Positions 14,474 through 24,008 of a stretch of 34,171 nt of DNA are shown here, piece after piece. The DNA lies in assembly GCA_947466085.1 (NCBI GenBank), contig CANIEC010000038.1:1-34171 (forward strand), read 5' to 3'. Origin of the DNA: Rhodospirillales bacterium. GTDB lineage: Bacteria > Pseudomonadota > Alphaproteobacteria > Reyranellales > Reyranellaceae. The notes below the pieces were generated by a model. It made no database searches, was not told the origin of the DNA, and saw only the letters and a list, made by a program, of their open reading frames with translations. Position numbers and translations under genes: made by a program. Numbering within the stretch: position 1 is the stretch's first letter; every line of letters begins with the position of its first letter.

Positions 14474-15415
14474 TCAGACGAAATGGCACGCGGCCTGCGC
14501 GCCGTTGGCGACGGGACGCAGGACCGGCTTCTCGACCCGGCAGCGGTCCTGGGCCATCGGGCAGCGTGAATTGAAGGGACAGCCGGGCGGCGGGTTCAGC
14601 GGACTCGGCAGCTCGCCCTGCAGGACGGTGCGCTGGCGGGCGCGGGCGAGCTTCGGGTTGGCGATCGGCGCCGCCGCCAGCAGGGCCCGGGTGTAGGGAT
14701 GTTGCGGGCTCTTCCAGATCTGGTCGCGGCCGCCGACCTCGAACAGCATGCCGAGATACATCACTGCCACCCGGTCGGCGATGTGCTCGACCACGCTGAG
14801 ATCGTGGCTGATGAACAGGTAGGAGACGCCGAACTGGCTCTTCAGGTCCTCCAGCAGGTTGATCACCTGCGCGCGCACCGAGACGTCGAGCGCCGAGACC
14901 GGCTCGTCGCAGATGATCAGCTTGGGGCTGAGCGCCAGGGCGCGGGCGATGCCGATGCGCTGGCGCTGGCCGCCGGAGAATTCGTGCGGGTAGCGCTGCT
15001 TGGCGTCGCTCGGCAGGCCGACCCAGCGCAGCAGGGTCTCGACCCGCTCGGCCGTCGCCTCGGGCTTCCAGCCGGCCAGGACCATCGGCTGGGCCACCGA
15101 GCGGCCCACGGTCGAGCGCGGGTTGAGCGAGCCGTAGGGGTCCTGGAAGATCATCTGCACCTTGCGGCGCATGTCGGTGAGCTGCGCGCGATTGAGCGGC
15201 GCAATGTCGACGCCCTCGACTACGATCGCGCCGCCGCTGACCGGCACCAGCTTCATGATCGCCTTGCCCAAGGTCGACTTGCCGCACCCGGACTCGCCCA
15301 CGAGGCCCAGGGTTTCCCCGACGGCGAGGTCGAGGCTGACGCCGTTGACGGCGCGCACGACGCCGCCCGCGGTGTTGAACTGCACGCGCACGTCGCGCAG
15401 GGAAAGCAGCGACAT
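14474..15415 (-). CDS. Peptide-type ABC transporter ATP-binding protein (DppF/OppF type)
   Basis: A 313-residue ATPase. Walker A is GESGCGKST, the Q-loop is in MIFQDPYGSLNPR, the signature is FSGGQRQRIGIARAL, Walker B is LIICDEPVSALD and the H-loop is LFISHDLSVV. The C-terminal oligopeptide-type extension contains the cysteine-rich motif CPFNSRCPMAQDRC plus a late C, which in this family can hold an iron-sulfur cluster. The ATG at 15415 lies 2 bases after the TGA of the partner ATPase gene. Together they power the two permeases encoded just upstream. Confidence 0.93.
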   Translation of the reverse strand: MSLLSLRDVRVQFNTAGGVVRAVNGVSLDLAVGETLGLVGESGCGKSTLGKAIMKLVPVSGGAIVVEGVDIAPLNRAQLTDMRRKVQMIFQDPYGSLNPRSTVGRSVAQPMVLAGWKPEATAERVETLLRWVGLPSDAKQRYPHEFSGGQRQRIGIARALALSPKLIICDEPVSALDVSVRAQVINLLEDLKSQFGVSYLFISHDLSVVEHIADRVAVMYLGMLFEVGGRDQIWKSPQHPYTRALLAAAPIANPKLARARQRTVLQGELPSPLNPPPGCPFNSRCPMAQDRCRVEKPVLRPVANGAQAACHFV

Positions 15416-15417
15416 GG

Positions 15418-16401
15418 TCAGCCTCCCTGCGCCGCGAAGCAGGCGACGAGGCGGCCCGGGCCGGGAACCGTGAGAGCGGGCTTCTCGGTGAGACAGCGGT
15501 CCATCACCCGCTTGCAGCGCGGCGCGAAGGCGCAGCCCTGCGGCAGGGCGTTGAGCGGCGGCACCATGCCGGGAATGTCGGCCAGCCGCTCGGCGCGCTC
15601 GGCGCCCGGCGTCGGCGTCGCGCCGATCAGGCCCACCGTGTAGGGGTGCAGCGGATTCTCGAACAGCTCGTCGACCGACGCCTCCTCGACCTTGCGGCCG
15701 GCATACATGACCACGACCCGGTCGGCCGTCTCGGCGACGACGCCGAGATCGTGGGTGATGAAGATCATCGCCATGCCGGCATCGGCCTGCAGCTTCTTCA
15801 GGAGCGCCAGCACCTGCGCCTGCACCGTGACATCGAGCGCCGTGGTCGGCTCGTCGGCGATCAGCACCGACGGGCTGCAGGCGATCGCCATGGCGATCAC
15901 GACCCGCTGGCACATGCCGCCGGAGAGCTGGTGCGGGTAGGCGTCGAGCCGGCGCGCCGCGTCCGGCATGCCGACCAGCTCCAGCAGCTCGTGGGCGCGC
16001 ACGCGGGCCTGGCCGCGGCCGAGCTCGGTATGGGTCATCAGCACTTCGACGATCTGCTTCTCGACCGTGGTGACCGGGTTGAGCGAGCTGATCGGGTCCT
16101 GGAAGATCATGCCGATCTCCTTGCCCCGGATGCCGAGCATGGCCTCCTCGGGCAGGGGCACGATGTCCCGTCCGTTGAGCTTCACCTGGCCGCCGACGAT
16201 GCGGGCCGGCGGATCGGGCAGCAGTCGCATGACCGAGAGTGCCGACAGCGACTTGCCGCAGCCGGACTCTCCGACCAGGGCCACGGTCTCGCCGGCGCCG
16301 ACGGAGAGGCTGAGCCCGTCGACCGCCTTCATCTCGCCGCGGCGGGTGAAGAGCGTGGTGCGGAGGTCGGTGATCTCCAGCGGAAGGGCCTGGCCGCTCA
16401 T
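15418..16401 (-). CDS. Peptide-type ABC transporter ATP-binding protein (DppD/OppD type)
   Basis: A 327-residue ATPase with Walker [11 protein letters not shown]-loop [13 protein letters not shown], signature [15 protein letters not shown], Walker [13 protein letters not shown] and H-loop FITHDLGVV. The C-terminus has the oligopeptide-transporter cysteine cluster [14 protein letters not shown]. The signature's usual Arg-Gln (GGMRQR) reads GGMCQR here, a mild variation. The ATG at 16401 overlaps the upstream permease stop in TGATG, indicating translational coupling and fixed subunit ratios. Confidence 0.93.
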   Translation of the reverse strand: MSGQALPLEITDLRTTLFTRRGEMKAVDGLSLSVGAGETVALVGESGCGKSLSALSVMRLLPDPPARIVGGQVKLNGRDIVPLPEEAMLGIRGKEIGMIFQDPISSLNPVTTVEKQIVEVLMTHTELGRGQARVRAHELLELVGMPDAARRLDAYPHQLSGGMCQRVVIAMAIACSPSVLIADEPTTALDVTVQAQVLALLKKLQADAGMAMIFITHDLGVVAETADRVVVMYAGRKVEEASVDELFENPLHPYTVGLIGATPTPGAERAERLADIPGMVPPLNALPQGCAFAPRCKRVMDRCLTEKPALTVPGPGRLVACFAAQGG

Positions 16402-17255
16402 CACCGGTCCCTCAGCTTCGGATTGAGCGCGTCGTTCAGCCCGTCGCCCACCAGGTTGAGGCAGAGCACGGTGATCATGATCGCGATGCCCGGGATGGCG
16501 CAGATGTACCAGGAGCTGCGGATGAGCTGGCGTCCGTCGCCGACCAGCCGCCCCCAGCTCGCGACATTGGGATCGCCCAGGCCGAGGAAGGAGACGGCCG
16601 ATTCGAACAGGATGGCGCCGGCGACGACCAGCGAGGAGAGCACGATCACCGGTGGGAGCGCGTTGGGCAGGATCTCCGAGACAATGATCCGCAAGTCGCT
16701 CATGCCCATCGAGCGGCAGGCCTGCACGAACTCGCGGTCGCGCAGCGACAGGAATTCCGCCCGCGTCATGCGCGCGATCGGCGTCCAGCTCACGATGCCG
16801 ATGGCGATCACGATGTTGGTCAGGGTCGAGCCCAGGATGACCACGATGGTGAGCACGAAGATCAGGTTCGGGATGGTCTGGAACAGCTCGGCCACGCGCA
16901 TGGAGATCTCGTCGACCCAGCCGCCGAAATAGCCGGCGATGGCGCCGACGCCCACGCCGATGATCGTGGCGACCGCCGAGGCGAACAGGCCGATCAGAAG
17001 CGTCGCTCGCGCGCCGTGCACGATCATCGAGAGGATGTCGCGGCCCAGCGAATCGGTGCCCAGCGGGAACTCGGGGTCCTCGCCGGGCCACAGTTCGGGC
17101 AGGCCGACGATGCGCAGCGGGTCGGTCGGGAAGAAGACCGAGGCGAACACCGCCATGAGCGCGACGACCAGGATCAGGCAGGCGCCGACCAGGGCGCCGC
17201 GATTGCGGGCGAAGCGGCCCACGAACTCAAAGCGGGGAAACTCGAAGCGTTGCAT
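16401..17255 (-). CDS. Peptide-type ABC transporter permease (DppC type)
   Basis: A 284-residue inner-membrane permease. After a short cytosolic start come a membrane helix (about 22-42), a periplasmic stretch with the family motif FPLGTDSLGRDILS, and then five more helices. The EAA loop coupling to the ATPase lies at EFVQACRSMGMSDLRIIVSEILPNA (about 175-200; shown only as landmark residues EFVQACRSMG and ILPNALP). The gene overlaps its neighbours on both sides by TGATG junctions. It is the second half of the heterodimeric channel. Confidence 0.92.
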   Translation of the reverse strand: MQRFEFPRFEFVGRFARNRGALVGACLILVVALMAVFASVFFPTDPLRIVGLPELWPGEDPEFPLGTDSLGRDILSMIVHGARATLLIGLFASAVATIIGVGVGAIAGYFGGWVDEISMRVAELFQTIPNLIFVLTIVVILGSTLTNIVIAIGIVSWTPIARMTRAEFLSLRDREFVQACRSMGMSDLRIIVSEILPNALPPVIVLSSLVVAGAILFESAVSFLGLGDPNVASWGRLVGDGRQLIRSSWYICAIPGIAIMITVLCLNLVGDGLNDALNPKLRDR

Positions 17256-18286
17256 CAGCGGATCTCGATGCGCGGATCGAGCCACATGTAGATGAGGTCG
17301 ACCGCGATGTTGGCGGCGATGACCACCAGCGAGCCCAGCACCATGATGCTGAGCACGACCGGGTAGTTGCGCGAACTCACGCTGTCGAACAGCAGCGAGC
17401 CGACGCCGGGCCAGCTGAACACGCTCTCGATCACGACGCTGCCGGCCAGCACGGTGCCCATCTGCACGCCGAGGATCGTGACCACCGGCAGCAGCGCGTT
17501 GCGCAGCACGTGGTGGATCGTGACCTTGTTGCGGCTCAGCCCCTTGGCGCGGGCCGTGCGCACGAAGTCGAGCTGCGCCACCTCGAGCATCGAGGAGCGC
17601 ATGACGCGGGTATAGATCGCGGCATAGAACAGGCCCAATGCCAGGGTCGGCAGGATCAGGTGGCGCAGGATATCCAGCACGCCGGCCCAGGTTCCGCTCG
17701 AGGCGCCGCCGATCTTCATCATGCCGCCGACCGGCAGCCAGCCGAGCTTCACCGAGAACAGCACGATCATCATGATCCCGAGCCAGAAGCTGGGCGCGGC
17801 GTAGAAGAACATGGCGGCGATCGAGACCAGGCTGTCCCAGAAGGTGCGGACCTTCATCGAGGCGACGACGCCTGCTGCCACGCCGATCGAGACCGCCAGC
17901 GCGATGCTCGAGACCATCAACAGGACCGTCGCCGGCAGGTGGATCCAGATCGCCTGGATGACCGGCATGTTCTGGCGGTAGGAGAAGCCGAAGTCGAAAT
18001 GCAGCAGCGCCCAGATGTACTTCAGCAGCTGCATCCACACCGGATCGTCCAGCCCGTAGGTCTTGCGCAGCAGGGCGACCGTCGCCGGGTCGCTCACCTG
18101 GTTCTCGGCCGTCATCAGTTCGAGGAAGCTGCCCGGCGCCATCTGGATCAGGCAGAAATTGATGATCACCACGCCCAGCATCAGCGGGACGGCCTGGATC
18201 AGCCGTCGCCGCAGGAGTCGGAGCGCCGCCGTGCGCCGGGCGGAGCCGCGAAGGGCGGGCGTCGGCGAGACTAGCTCGCCAGCCAT
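17255..18286 (-). CDS. Peptide-type ABC transporter permease (DppB type)
   Basis: A 343-residue permease with an N-terminal extension of about 27 residues before the first helix (LIQAVPLMLGVVIINFCLI). The B-type periplasmic landmark GLDDPVWMQLLKYI follows, then five further helices; the EAA coupling loop includes DFVRTARAKGLSRNKV, and PGVGSLLFDSV and WLDPRIEIR close the protein as in DppB/OppB. The ATG at 18286 has GGGGAG upstream and overlaps the receptor gene by 16 bases. That overlap could mean the true start is slightly internal, but no better start codon with a ribosome site is seen. Confidence 0.9.
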   Translation of the reverse strand: MAGELVSPTPALRGSARRTAALRLLRRRLIQAVPLMLGVVIINFCLIQMAPGSFLELMTAENQVSDPATVALLRKTYGLDDPVWMQLLKYIWALLHFDFGFSYRQNMPVIQAIWIHLPATVLLMVSSIALAVSIGVAAGVVASMKVRTFWDSLVSIAAMFFYAAPSFWLGIMMIVLFSVKLGWLPVGGMMKIGGASSGTWAGVLDILRHLILPTLALGLFYAAIYTRVMRSSMLEVAQLDFVRTARAKGLSRNKVTIHHVLRNALLPVVTILGVQMGTVLAGSVVIESVFSWPGVGSLLFDSVSSRNYPVVLSIMVLGSLVVIAANIAVDLIYMWLDPRIEIR

Positions 18287-19875
18287 AGGTCTCCCCAGCT
18301 TGCCGCGAGGAAGTTCGGGTCGTTGGAGTGGTTCTGTACCTTGGTGCTGGCCAGGGTGATCGACTCCAGCTCGACCAGCGGCAGCAGCGGGGCTTCCTGG
18401 GTGGTGATCTTCTGGAACTCGAAGACCAGCGCCTTGCGCTTCGCCGGATCGGTTTCGACCTTGATCCTGTCGACAAGCTTGTCGACGTCGGGATTGGAAT
18501 AGCCCGAGGCGTTGCGGAAGGGCACGCCCTTCAGGATCCCATCGGTCGTGAAGTACTGCGTGGTCGACGGCACCGGCTCGGAAGGATTGGCCTGGTTTGA
18601 GATCGCCAGGTCGAAATCGTAGTCGGTGTAGATGCGCTTGATGGAACTCGGACGGTCCGGAACCGTGAGATTGATGCCGACGCCGACATCCTCGAGCACC
18701 TGCTTTACGTAGGCGCCGACCTTGCCGTTCTCCGGGAACCAGCCGGCTGCCAGCAGGTTCAGGGTGAAACGCTTGCCATCGGCCTTCTTCGGGAAGCCGG
18801 CCGCATCGAGCAGGGCAGCGGCCTTTTTCGGATCGAAGCCGGTCTTGAACGTGTCGGCGGTGAAGAACTCCTTGTTGGGGGAGTAGATCGGGCTCGTGCC
18901 CGGCCGCGCATAGCCATAGTAGACCGTCTTGGCGATGAACTCGCGATTGATCGCATGGAACATCGCCTGCCTGACCTCGCGCTTGGCGAAGACCGGATTG
19001 CGCATGTTGCATTCGAGCGTCGTCGACCAGACCGCTTCCTCGTAGCCCTTGGGGGTGGCGACGAACTTGCCGGTTGCGGTCAGGCGCTTGATGTCCGGCG
19101 GCGCGACCGGGTTGAAGACGCCGATATGGATGTCACCCGCTTCCATCGCCGCGGCGCGGCCGGCCGGGTCGCGCACGTAGCGGATGATCAGGCGGTCGAG
19201 ATAGGGCTCGTCCTTCTTCCAGTAGTTCTCGTTCTTCACATATTCGAAGTGGCTGCCGCGCACCCACTCCTTGAACTTCCACGGACCGGTGGCGATCGGT
19301 GCGTTGTTCGCCGGATTGGTGACCGGATCGCTGCCGGCATAGACATGCTTCGGCACGATGTAGGCGACCGGCGAGCACAGGGTCGACGCGAAGAAGAACT
19401 CCGGCGTCGGATTGTTGTACTTGAAGACCACCGTATCGGCGTCCGGCGACTCGATGCCCGCGAAGTCGGTGAGCGCCGACGCGACGGCATACTTCTTCCA
19501 GATCTCGCTGACGGAATAGATGACGTCGTCGACCGTCATGTCCTTGCCGTCATGGAACTTCACGCCCTTGCGGATCTTCACCGTGTAGGACTTGAAGTCG
19601 GCCGACGGCTTCCACGATTCGGCCAGCACGCCTTCAAACGCGCCGTCCATCTTGCGCAGGGCCAGCCGCTCGAACAGCTTGGACGAGGAGAAAGTCGGGC
19701 TCGAGCCGCCGCCGGCCGGCACGTAGCAGGCCTGCGGCTCGCCACCGCCCCAGGTCGCCACCAGGGTGCCGCCCCGTTTGGGCGTTCCCTGTGCGAAAGA
19801 TTGTCCCGAGGTGCCGACCAGACCCGTAGCAACGATACCCGCACCGAAAACGCGGCGTGAAACCTTGATCGTCAT
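18271..19875 (-). CDS. Peptide-type ABC transporter substrate-binding protein (SBP family 5)
   Basis: A 534-residue periplasmic receptor. The start ATG 19875 has CGGAGGA upstream, and the N-terminus (VSRRVFGAGIVATGLVG, ending SFAQG) is a Tat-type signal. Family landmarks are the opening GGTLVATW, LAESWKPSADFKSYTVKIRKGVKFHDG, and the lobe-I/lobe-II segments around YVKNENYWKKDEPYLD and AMFHAINREFIAKTVYYG. Proteins of this family bind di/oligopeptides, nickel chelates, glutathione or opines; specificity is not readable here. It heads the transporter half of the long minus-strand operon. Confidence 0.93.
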   Translation of the reverse strand: MTIKVSRRVFGAGIVATGLVGTSGQSFAQGTPKRGGTLVATWGGGEPQACYVPAGGGSSPTFSSSKLFERLALRKMDGAFEGVLAESWKPSADFKSYTVKIRKGVKFHDGKDMTVDDVIYSVSEIWKKYAVASALTDFAGIESPDADTVVFKYNNPTPEFFFASTLCSPVAYIVPKHVYAGSDPVTNPANNAPIATGPWKFKEWVRGSHFEYVKNENYWKKDEPYLDRLIIRYVRDPAGRAAAMEAGDIHIGVFNPVAPPDIKRLTATGKFVATPKGYEEAVWSTTLECNMRNPVFAKREVRQAMFHAINREFIAKTVYYGYARPGTSPIYSPNKEFFTADTFKTGFDPKKAAALLDAAGFPKKADGKRFTLNLLAAGWFPENGKVGAYVKQVLEDVGVGINLTVPDRPSSIKRIYTDYDFDLAISNQANPSEPVPSTTQYFTTDGILKGVPFRNASGYSNPDVDKLVDRIKVETDPAKRKALVFEFQKITTQEAPLLPLVELESITLASTKVQNHSNDPNFLAASWGDLWLAS

Positions 19876-19932
19876 GAAATCCTCCGTTCCCCAATCCCCA
19901 AGTCAGCCCAAGCAAACTTCATACCGTGTGGC

Positions 19933-20361
19933 CTAGGCAGGCAGTGTCGAGTAGGTCGCGCGACCGATCGCCAGCAGCACCATCTTGTCGTTGAACACGT
20001 CGACGTCGACGACGCCGACGCTTTTGCCATTGCGCCGGACCGTGGCCGTCGTGATGAGCTTGGTCTTGATCGCGGGACGCAGGTAGTCGACCCGGAAGTT
20101 GATGGTCGGCAGGCCACGCCGCAGCGCCATGATCAGCGCATAGTCGCCAACCGTGTCGATGACCGCCGCAAGCGGGCCGCCGTGCCACTGGCCGGTGCCC
20201 TTGCCGCGTTCGAATTCGGGGCGCATCTCGCATTCCATCGTGACGCGTTCCTTCGCCGGATCCGCTTCGGTGACCTTGAGGCCGAGGAAGGAAATGAACG
20301 GCGAATGATCGAGCATCGCCTGCAGTTCGGCGTCGCTCAGGGGCTGGAGCTTGTCGCTCAT
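19933..20361 (-). CDS. PaaI-type hotdog thioesterase
   Basis: A 142-residue single hotdog domain. The PaaI signature is WHGGPLAAVIDTVGDYAL (helix with HGG and the catalytic acidic residue), and INFRVDYLRPA is the typical following strand. Such enzymes hydrolyse acyl- or aryl-CoA thioesters as tetramers in the cytosol. The ATG at 20361 overlaps the dehydrogenase stop in ATGA. With the acyl-CoA ligase two genes upstream it could release product or clear stalled CoA esters in the same pathway. Confidence 0.88.
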   Translation of the reverse strand: MSDKLQPLSDAELQAMLDHSPFISFLGLKVTEADPAKERVTMECEMRPEFERGKGTGQWHGGPLAAVIDTVGDYALIMALRRGLPTINFRVDYLRPAIKTKLITTATVRRNGKSVGVVDVDVFNDKMVLLAIGRATYSTLPA

Positions 20362-21371
20362 GGCGCCACCACGATCTTGCCGAACACTTCGCGATCCTCG
20401 ATCACGCGCAGCGCCTCGCGCGCCTCGGACAGCGGGAAGACCTTGTCGACCAGCACCTTGAGCTTGCCGCTCTGCACCAGTTCCAGGAGCTTCTCGATGT
20501 CGCTGCGCATCCAGCCGTTGGAGCCCAGGATCTTGAGCTCGAAGGTCCAGATGAAGCGGATGTCCTCGGTCGGCGCGTAGCCGGCGGTGGCGCCGCAGGT
20601 CAGCAGCCGTCCGCCGACCTTCAGCGTCTTCAGCGAATTCACCCAGGTGTCGCCGCCGGTGTAGTTGACGACGACATCGACGCCCTGGTCGGTGCCGTTG
20701 CCGCGCCGCGTCGGCTTGCCGTACATCGCGAAGATCTCCTTCATGAAATCCTTCTCGATGTAGTTGATCGTCCTGTCGGCGCCGAGCTCCGCCAGGCGCT
20801 TGGCCTTGGCGTCGGTGCCGGCACAGGCGATCACTTCGCAGCCGGCCAGCTTGGCGAGCTGCAGGCAGCAGACGCCGACGCCGCCCGAGGCGCCCAGGAT
20901 CAGCACCTTCTCGCCCTTGGCGACATGGCCGTTGGTGACCATCATGCGCAACGCGGTGCCGTAGGCCACGGGCAGCGCCGCAGCATCGGCGTAGCTCACG
21001 CCGTCGGGAATCTTGATCAGCTGGTGGGCGCGCGCCTTGCACAGTTCGGCCAGGCCGCCATGCACCGTCTCGCCCATCAGGCCGCCTTCGACCCGGTTGA
21101 TCGGATCGACCAGGACGCGGTCGCCCTTCTTCCAGCCGGTGACGCCGGGGCCGACCTCGGCGATTTCGCCGGCAACGTCGAGCCCCATGATGGCGGGCAT
21201 CGGCACCTTGATGCCCGGCATGCCGCGGCGGGTGAAGACGTCGTGGTAGTTCAGCGACGAGGCTTTCACGGCGACGATCACGTCGCCCTCGCCGGGCGTC
21301 GGGTCGGGGAAGTTGGTCTCGAAGACGAGGCGGTCCGGGCCGCCATGTTCACGGACGACAGCAGCTTTCAT
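20358..21371 (-). CDS. Zinc-independent medium-chain dehydrogenase (quinone oxidoreductase / enoyl reductase-like)
   Basis: A 337-residue MDR-superfamily protein. The N-terminal GroES-like domain contains SSLNYHDVFTRRG, and GLDVAGEIAEVGPGV is conserved, but the cysteine lobe that binds structural zinc is absent. The cofactor site is ILGASGGVGVCCLQLAKL at about residues 156-173. This pattern fits the NADPH-dependent quinone oxidoreductase or 2-enoyl thioester reductase branch. Given an acyl-CoA ligase 2 bases upstream and a thioesterase overlapping downstream, reduction of an enoyl-CoA is a reasonable inference, not proven. Confidence 0.88.
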   Translation of the reverse strand: MKAAVVREHGGPDRLVFETNFPDPTPGEGDVIVAVKASSLNYHDVFTRRGMPGIKVPMPAIMGLDVAGEIAEVGPGVTGWKKGDRVLVDPINRVEGGLMGETVHGGLAELCKARAHQLIKIPDGVSYADAAALPVAYGTALRMMVTNGHVAKGEKVLILGASGGVGVCCLQLAKLAGCEVIACAGTDAKAKRLAELGADRTINYIEKDFMKEIFAMYGKPTRRGNGTDQGVDVVVNYTGGDTWVNSLKTLKVGGRLLTCGATAGYAPTEDIRFIWTFELKILGSNGWMRSDIEKLLELVQSGKLKVLVDKVFPLSEAREALRVIEDREVFGKIVVAP

Positions 21372-21373
21372 TG

Positions 21374-22873
21374 TTATACTTCTCCAGTTGGGATTTGCTT
21401 CGCGAGGACGCGCTTGTCGATCTTGTTGGTGCCGGCCAGCGGCATCTCGTCGACGAACAGCACGCGTCGCGGATGCTGGTAGGCGGGCGCATTGGCCAGG
21501 GCGTAGGTCTTCACCGCCTGCTCGTCGAGCTCGGCACCGGCCGCCCTGACGACGAAGGCGATCGGCTTGTGGCCCTTGAGCTCGTCGGGAACGGGAATCA
21601 CCGCGGCCTGGTGGATGCCGGGATGCCGCTCGAGCATCTTCTCGACCTCGCCGGGATAGATGTTCTCGCCGCCGCAGACGAACATGTCGTCGACCCGGCC
21701 GACAAAATAGAAGAAGCCGTTCTCGTCGCGCCGGAAGACGTCGCTGGTCCGGTAATAGCCGTCCGGCGTCATGACCTCGGCGGTCTTGGCGGGCAGCTTG
21801 TGATAGTGCGTCATCAGCGCGCCGCACTTCATCTGGAGCTCACCTTCGTCCTGCACTTCCCTGCCGTCGCGCACGAGGCGGAGTTGAACCTCGGGATGCG
21901 GATAGCCCGTCGAGAGTACCGGCTGCGGCAGGCCCTCGGGATGAGGGCCGAACACGACGGGGCCGGCCTCGGTGGTGCCGTAGCCGTTGCTGACCACAGC
22001 CTTTGGAAACACCGCGTGCACCTGGTCGATCAACGATTGGGTAACGGGCGCCGAGCCCATGCGGACGGCCTCGACGGCCGAGAGATCGGCGCTGGCCAGC
22101 AGTTCGCGCTCGCGCAGCATCATCGCGATCATGGTCGGCACGGAGGTCAGGAAGGCCACGCGATGCCTGGCGGCGGCCTCGACGTAGCCGCGGGTCGTGA
22201 ACTGCGGCAGCAGCACCACGGTGTCGCCCTGCGAGAAGGTGGTCTGGCACATGGCGAGCCCGTTCATGTGATAGAGCGGCGCTGCCACGAGCGCGCGCTG
22301 GCCGAGCGGCCCCGGCCGGCGCACCCGCTGGCTGATCGCCCAGAGGTGCGAATAGTGCGACAGCACCACGCCTTTGGGCCGGCCCGTCGACCCCGACGTG
22401 TAGAGGAACATCGCCGGCTCCTCGGGCTTCATGGGAAACGGCGTGAACGGCCCTTCGTCGAGCAGGCTCTCGAAGTCCCTGTCGAAGGAGAGTTTCGGCA
22501 CGTCGTCGGGCGCCAGCGGCAGCCGCGCATCGTCGCCGATCACCAGCTTGGCGTCGCAGTCGCCCACGACATAGGCAACCGTCTCGGCGGGCAGTTTGTA
22601 GTTCACCGGCACGGAGACGAGGCCGGCCTGCATCGTGCCGAGGAAGGTCAGCAGGTACTCGGCGCGGTTGGCCGAGAGGATCGCGACACGGTCGCCGCGC
22701 TGCAGGCCGCGCTTCAGGAGCCCGCGCGCGACCGCGCCGCTCAGCCGCTGGATGTCGCCATAGGTGTAGCTGCGTTCGCCGCCGTTACCGCCCGCGTCGA
22801 TCAGCGCCAGGCTGTCCGCCGGCACGTCGCGCGAAATTGCATCGCCCTGGTTGTCGTACTTGATCGTCACCAT
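21374..22873 (-). CDS. AMP-forming acyl-CoA synthetase (class I adenylate-forming)
   Basis: A 499-residue ligase with all core motifs in order: A3 P-loop YTSGSTGRPKG (about 170-180), A5 GYGTTEAG, A7 YRTSDV, A8 hinge GRVDDMFVCGGENIYPGEVE and the catalytic lysine region GTNKIDKRVL near the C-terminus. It activates a carboxylic acid with ATP and joins it to CoA. The branch resembles medium-chain, aryl or 4-coumarate-type ligases. The ATG at 22873 overlaps the upstream peptidase stop by 7 bases. Its likely substrate is the acid released by the neighbouring hydrolase. Confidence 0.92.
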   Translation of the reverse strand: MVTIKYDNQGDAISRDVPADSLALIDAGGNGGERSYTYGDIQRLSGAVARGLLKRGLQRGDRVAILSANRAEYLLTFLGTMQAGLVSVPVNYKLPAETVAYVVGDCDAKLVIGDDARLPLAPDDVPKLSFDRDFESLLDEGPFTPFPMKPEEPAMFLYTSGSTGRPKGVVLSHYSHLWAISQRVRRPGPLGQRALVAAPLYHMNGLAMCQTTFSQGDTVVLLPQFTTRGYVEAAARHRVAFLTSVPTMIAMMLRERELLASADLSAVEAVRMGSAPVTQSLIDQVHAVFPKAVVSNGYGTTEAGPVVFGPHPEGLPQPVLSTGYPHPEVQLRLVRDGREVQDEGELQMKCGALMTHYHKLPAKTAEVMTPDGYYRTSDVFRRDENGFFYFVGRVDDMFVCGGENIYPGEVEKMLERHPGIHQAAVIPVPDELKGHKPIAFVVRAAGAELDEQAVKTYALANAPAYQHPRRVLFVDEMPLAGTNKIDKRVLAKQIPTGEV

Positions 22874-23958
22874 GAAGAGAGTCCCGAGAGTGCCTGGTCG
22901 GTGAGCTTCAGCCCGTAGTCGAGCGTGTCCTTGCGCCATTGGCCGTCGAACGGGCAAAAAGCGTCCATCATGTCGGCCTGCAGGGTGGCGCGCACGTCCG
23001 GATCGAGCCCGTGCTGCCGCCGCAGCCACTGATCCAGCCGCAGCACGCGGCGCATGTTGACGCCGCGCGTGCCGAATTCGATCACCGCGCCGCACATGTC
23101 GCGATTGCCGAGGAAGCGCTGCACGCCGTGAAAGACCAGGCCGGTATAGTTCGGCCGTTCCATGCCATGCGGCCGCACGCCGTCGACATTGTCCTTGCCC
23201 CACCAGTCGCAGGCGCGCGCGAACAGCGGACCCGCGGGATCGTTGAAGCAGAGGAAGAACGGCTTGCCGTACTCGCCGATGCCGGTGTGCCAGTCGATGA
23301 AGGCCACGCGCTCGGCGTCGGCCAGGGTTTCGGCGACGATGGTCTCCAGCGTCCGGTTGGACCATTCGCGGTCCTTGCCGCCGAACATCAGCCCGTCCGG
23401 ATGCGCGTACTGGCCGCGCGCCAGCGTATCGAACAGCACGTCGCGGCCCTTGCTCTCGGCGAAGCGGTCGAGCACGCCGCCAATCCGTTCGTTCTCCGCG
23501 GCGGTCCATTCGCGGATCAGCAGATCGGCATGAAGCGTTTCGTAGTGCGGGTTGGCCGGCGCCGCGCCCGCCTCGCGGTCGATGAAGTTGCGGTTGAGAT
23601 CGACGTTGTTCTCGGTCGTCCGCGTGAAGTGCGCGAATCCGTAGGGATTGAGCCCATGCACCAGCACCACGCCGACACCGGCGGGCAGCCGCGCCGCGCC
23701 GCCCGCGTTCAGCCAGCCGATCTGCACGGCCGATCCGGAGAAGCCCTCCTGGCCGTGCGTGCCGCTCAGGAACAGCGCCTGCCGCGCCGCCTTCCGGTCG
23801 CCGAAGCAGGCGACGTCGATCGCCAGAGGGCCGCCGTCGGGCGCCTTCTTCGCGGGGTGCAGGAACGAGCGCACCTCGCCTTGCGCGGCGGTCGCTGCCT
23901 TCAGGAACTTCGCACGCGCGTTGGCATAGCTTGCGGCGAAGCAATCGTAATATTCCAT
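22867..23958 (-). CDS. DUF2817 / M14-like zinc hydrolase
   Basis: A 363-residue cytosolic protein lacking a signal peptide. The zinc motif HxxE is in SGTHGQEGFSG (H68, E71). NPYGFAH and ENNVDLNRNF follow as in M14 carboxypeptidases, IDWHTGIG supplies the likely third zinc ligand, and IEFGTRG near residue 300 carries the putative catalytic Glu. The family is related to carboxypeptidases and to aspartoacylase/succinylglutamate desuccinylase deacylases. Its position next to an acyl-CoA ligase and a peptide-type importer suggests hydrolysis of an imported N-acyl amino acid or peptide; that is inference. Confidence 0.87.
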   Translation of the reverse strand: MEYYDCFAASYANARAKFLKAATAAQGEVRSFLHPAKKAPDGGPLAIDVACFGDRKAARQALFLSGTHGQEGFSGSAVQIGWLNAGGAARLPAGVGVVLVHGLNPYGFAHFTRTTENNVDLNRNFIDREAGAAPANPHYETLHADLLIREWTAAENERIGGVLDRFAESKGRDVLFDTLARGQYAHPDGLMFGGKDREWSNRTLETIVAETLADAERVAFIDWHTGIGEYGKPFFLCFNDPAGPLFARACDWWGKDNVDGVRPHGMERPNYTGLVFHGVQRFLGNRDMCGAVIEFGTRGVNMRRVLRLDQWLRRQHGLDPDVRATLQADMMDAFCPFDGQWRKDTLDYGLKLTDQALSGLSSW

Positions 23959-24008
23959 GGCGTCCCTTCTCGGCCGCTCCCCAGCAGCCCTGACGATTGC
24001 CCTTCAGA

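Noticed and set aside
14699..15643. Plus-strand frames opposite the ABC ATPase genes
   Set aside because: They are antisense shadows of genes with complete Walker and signature motifs.
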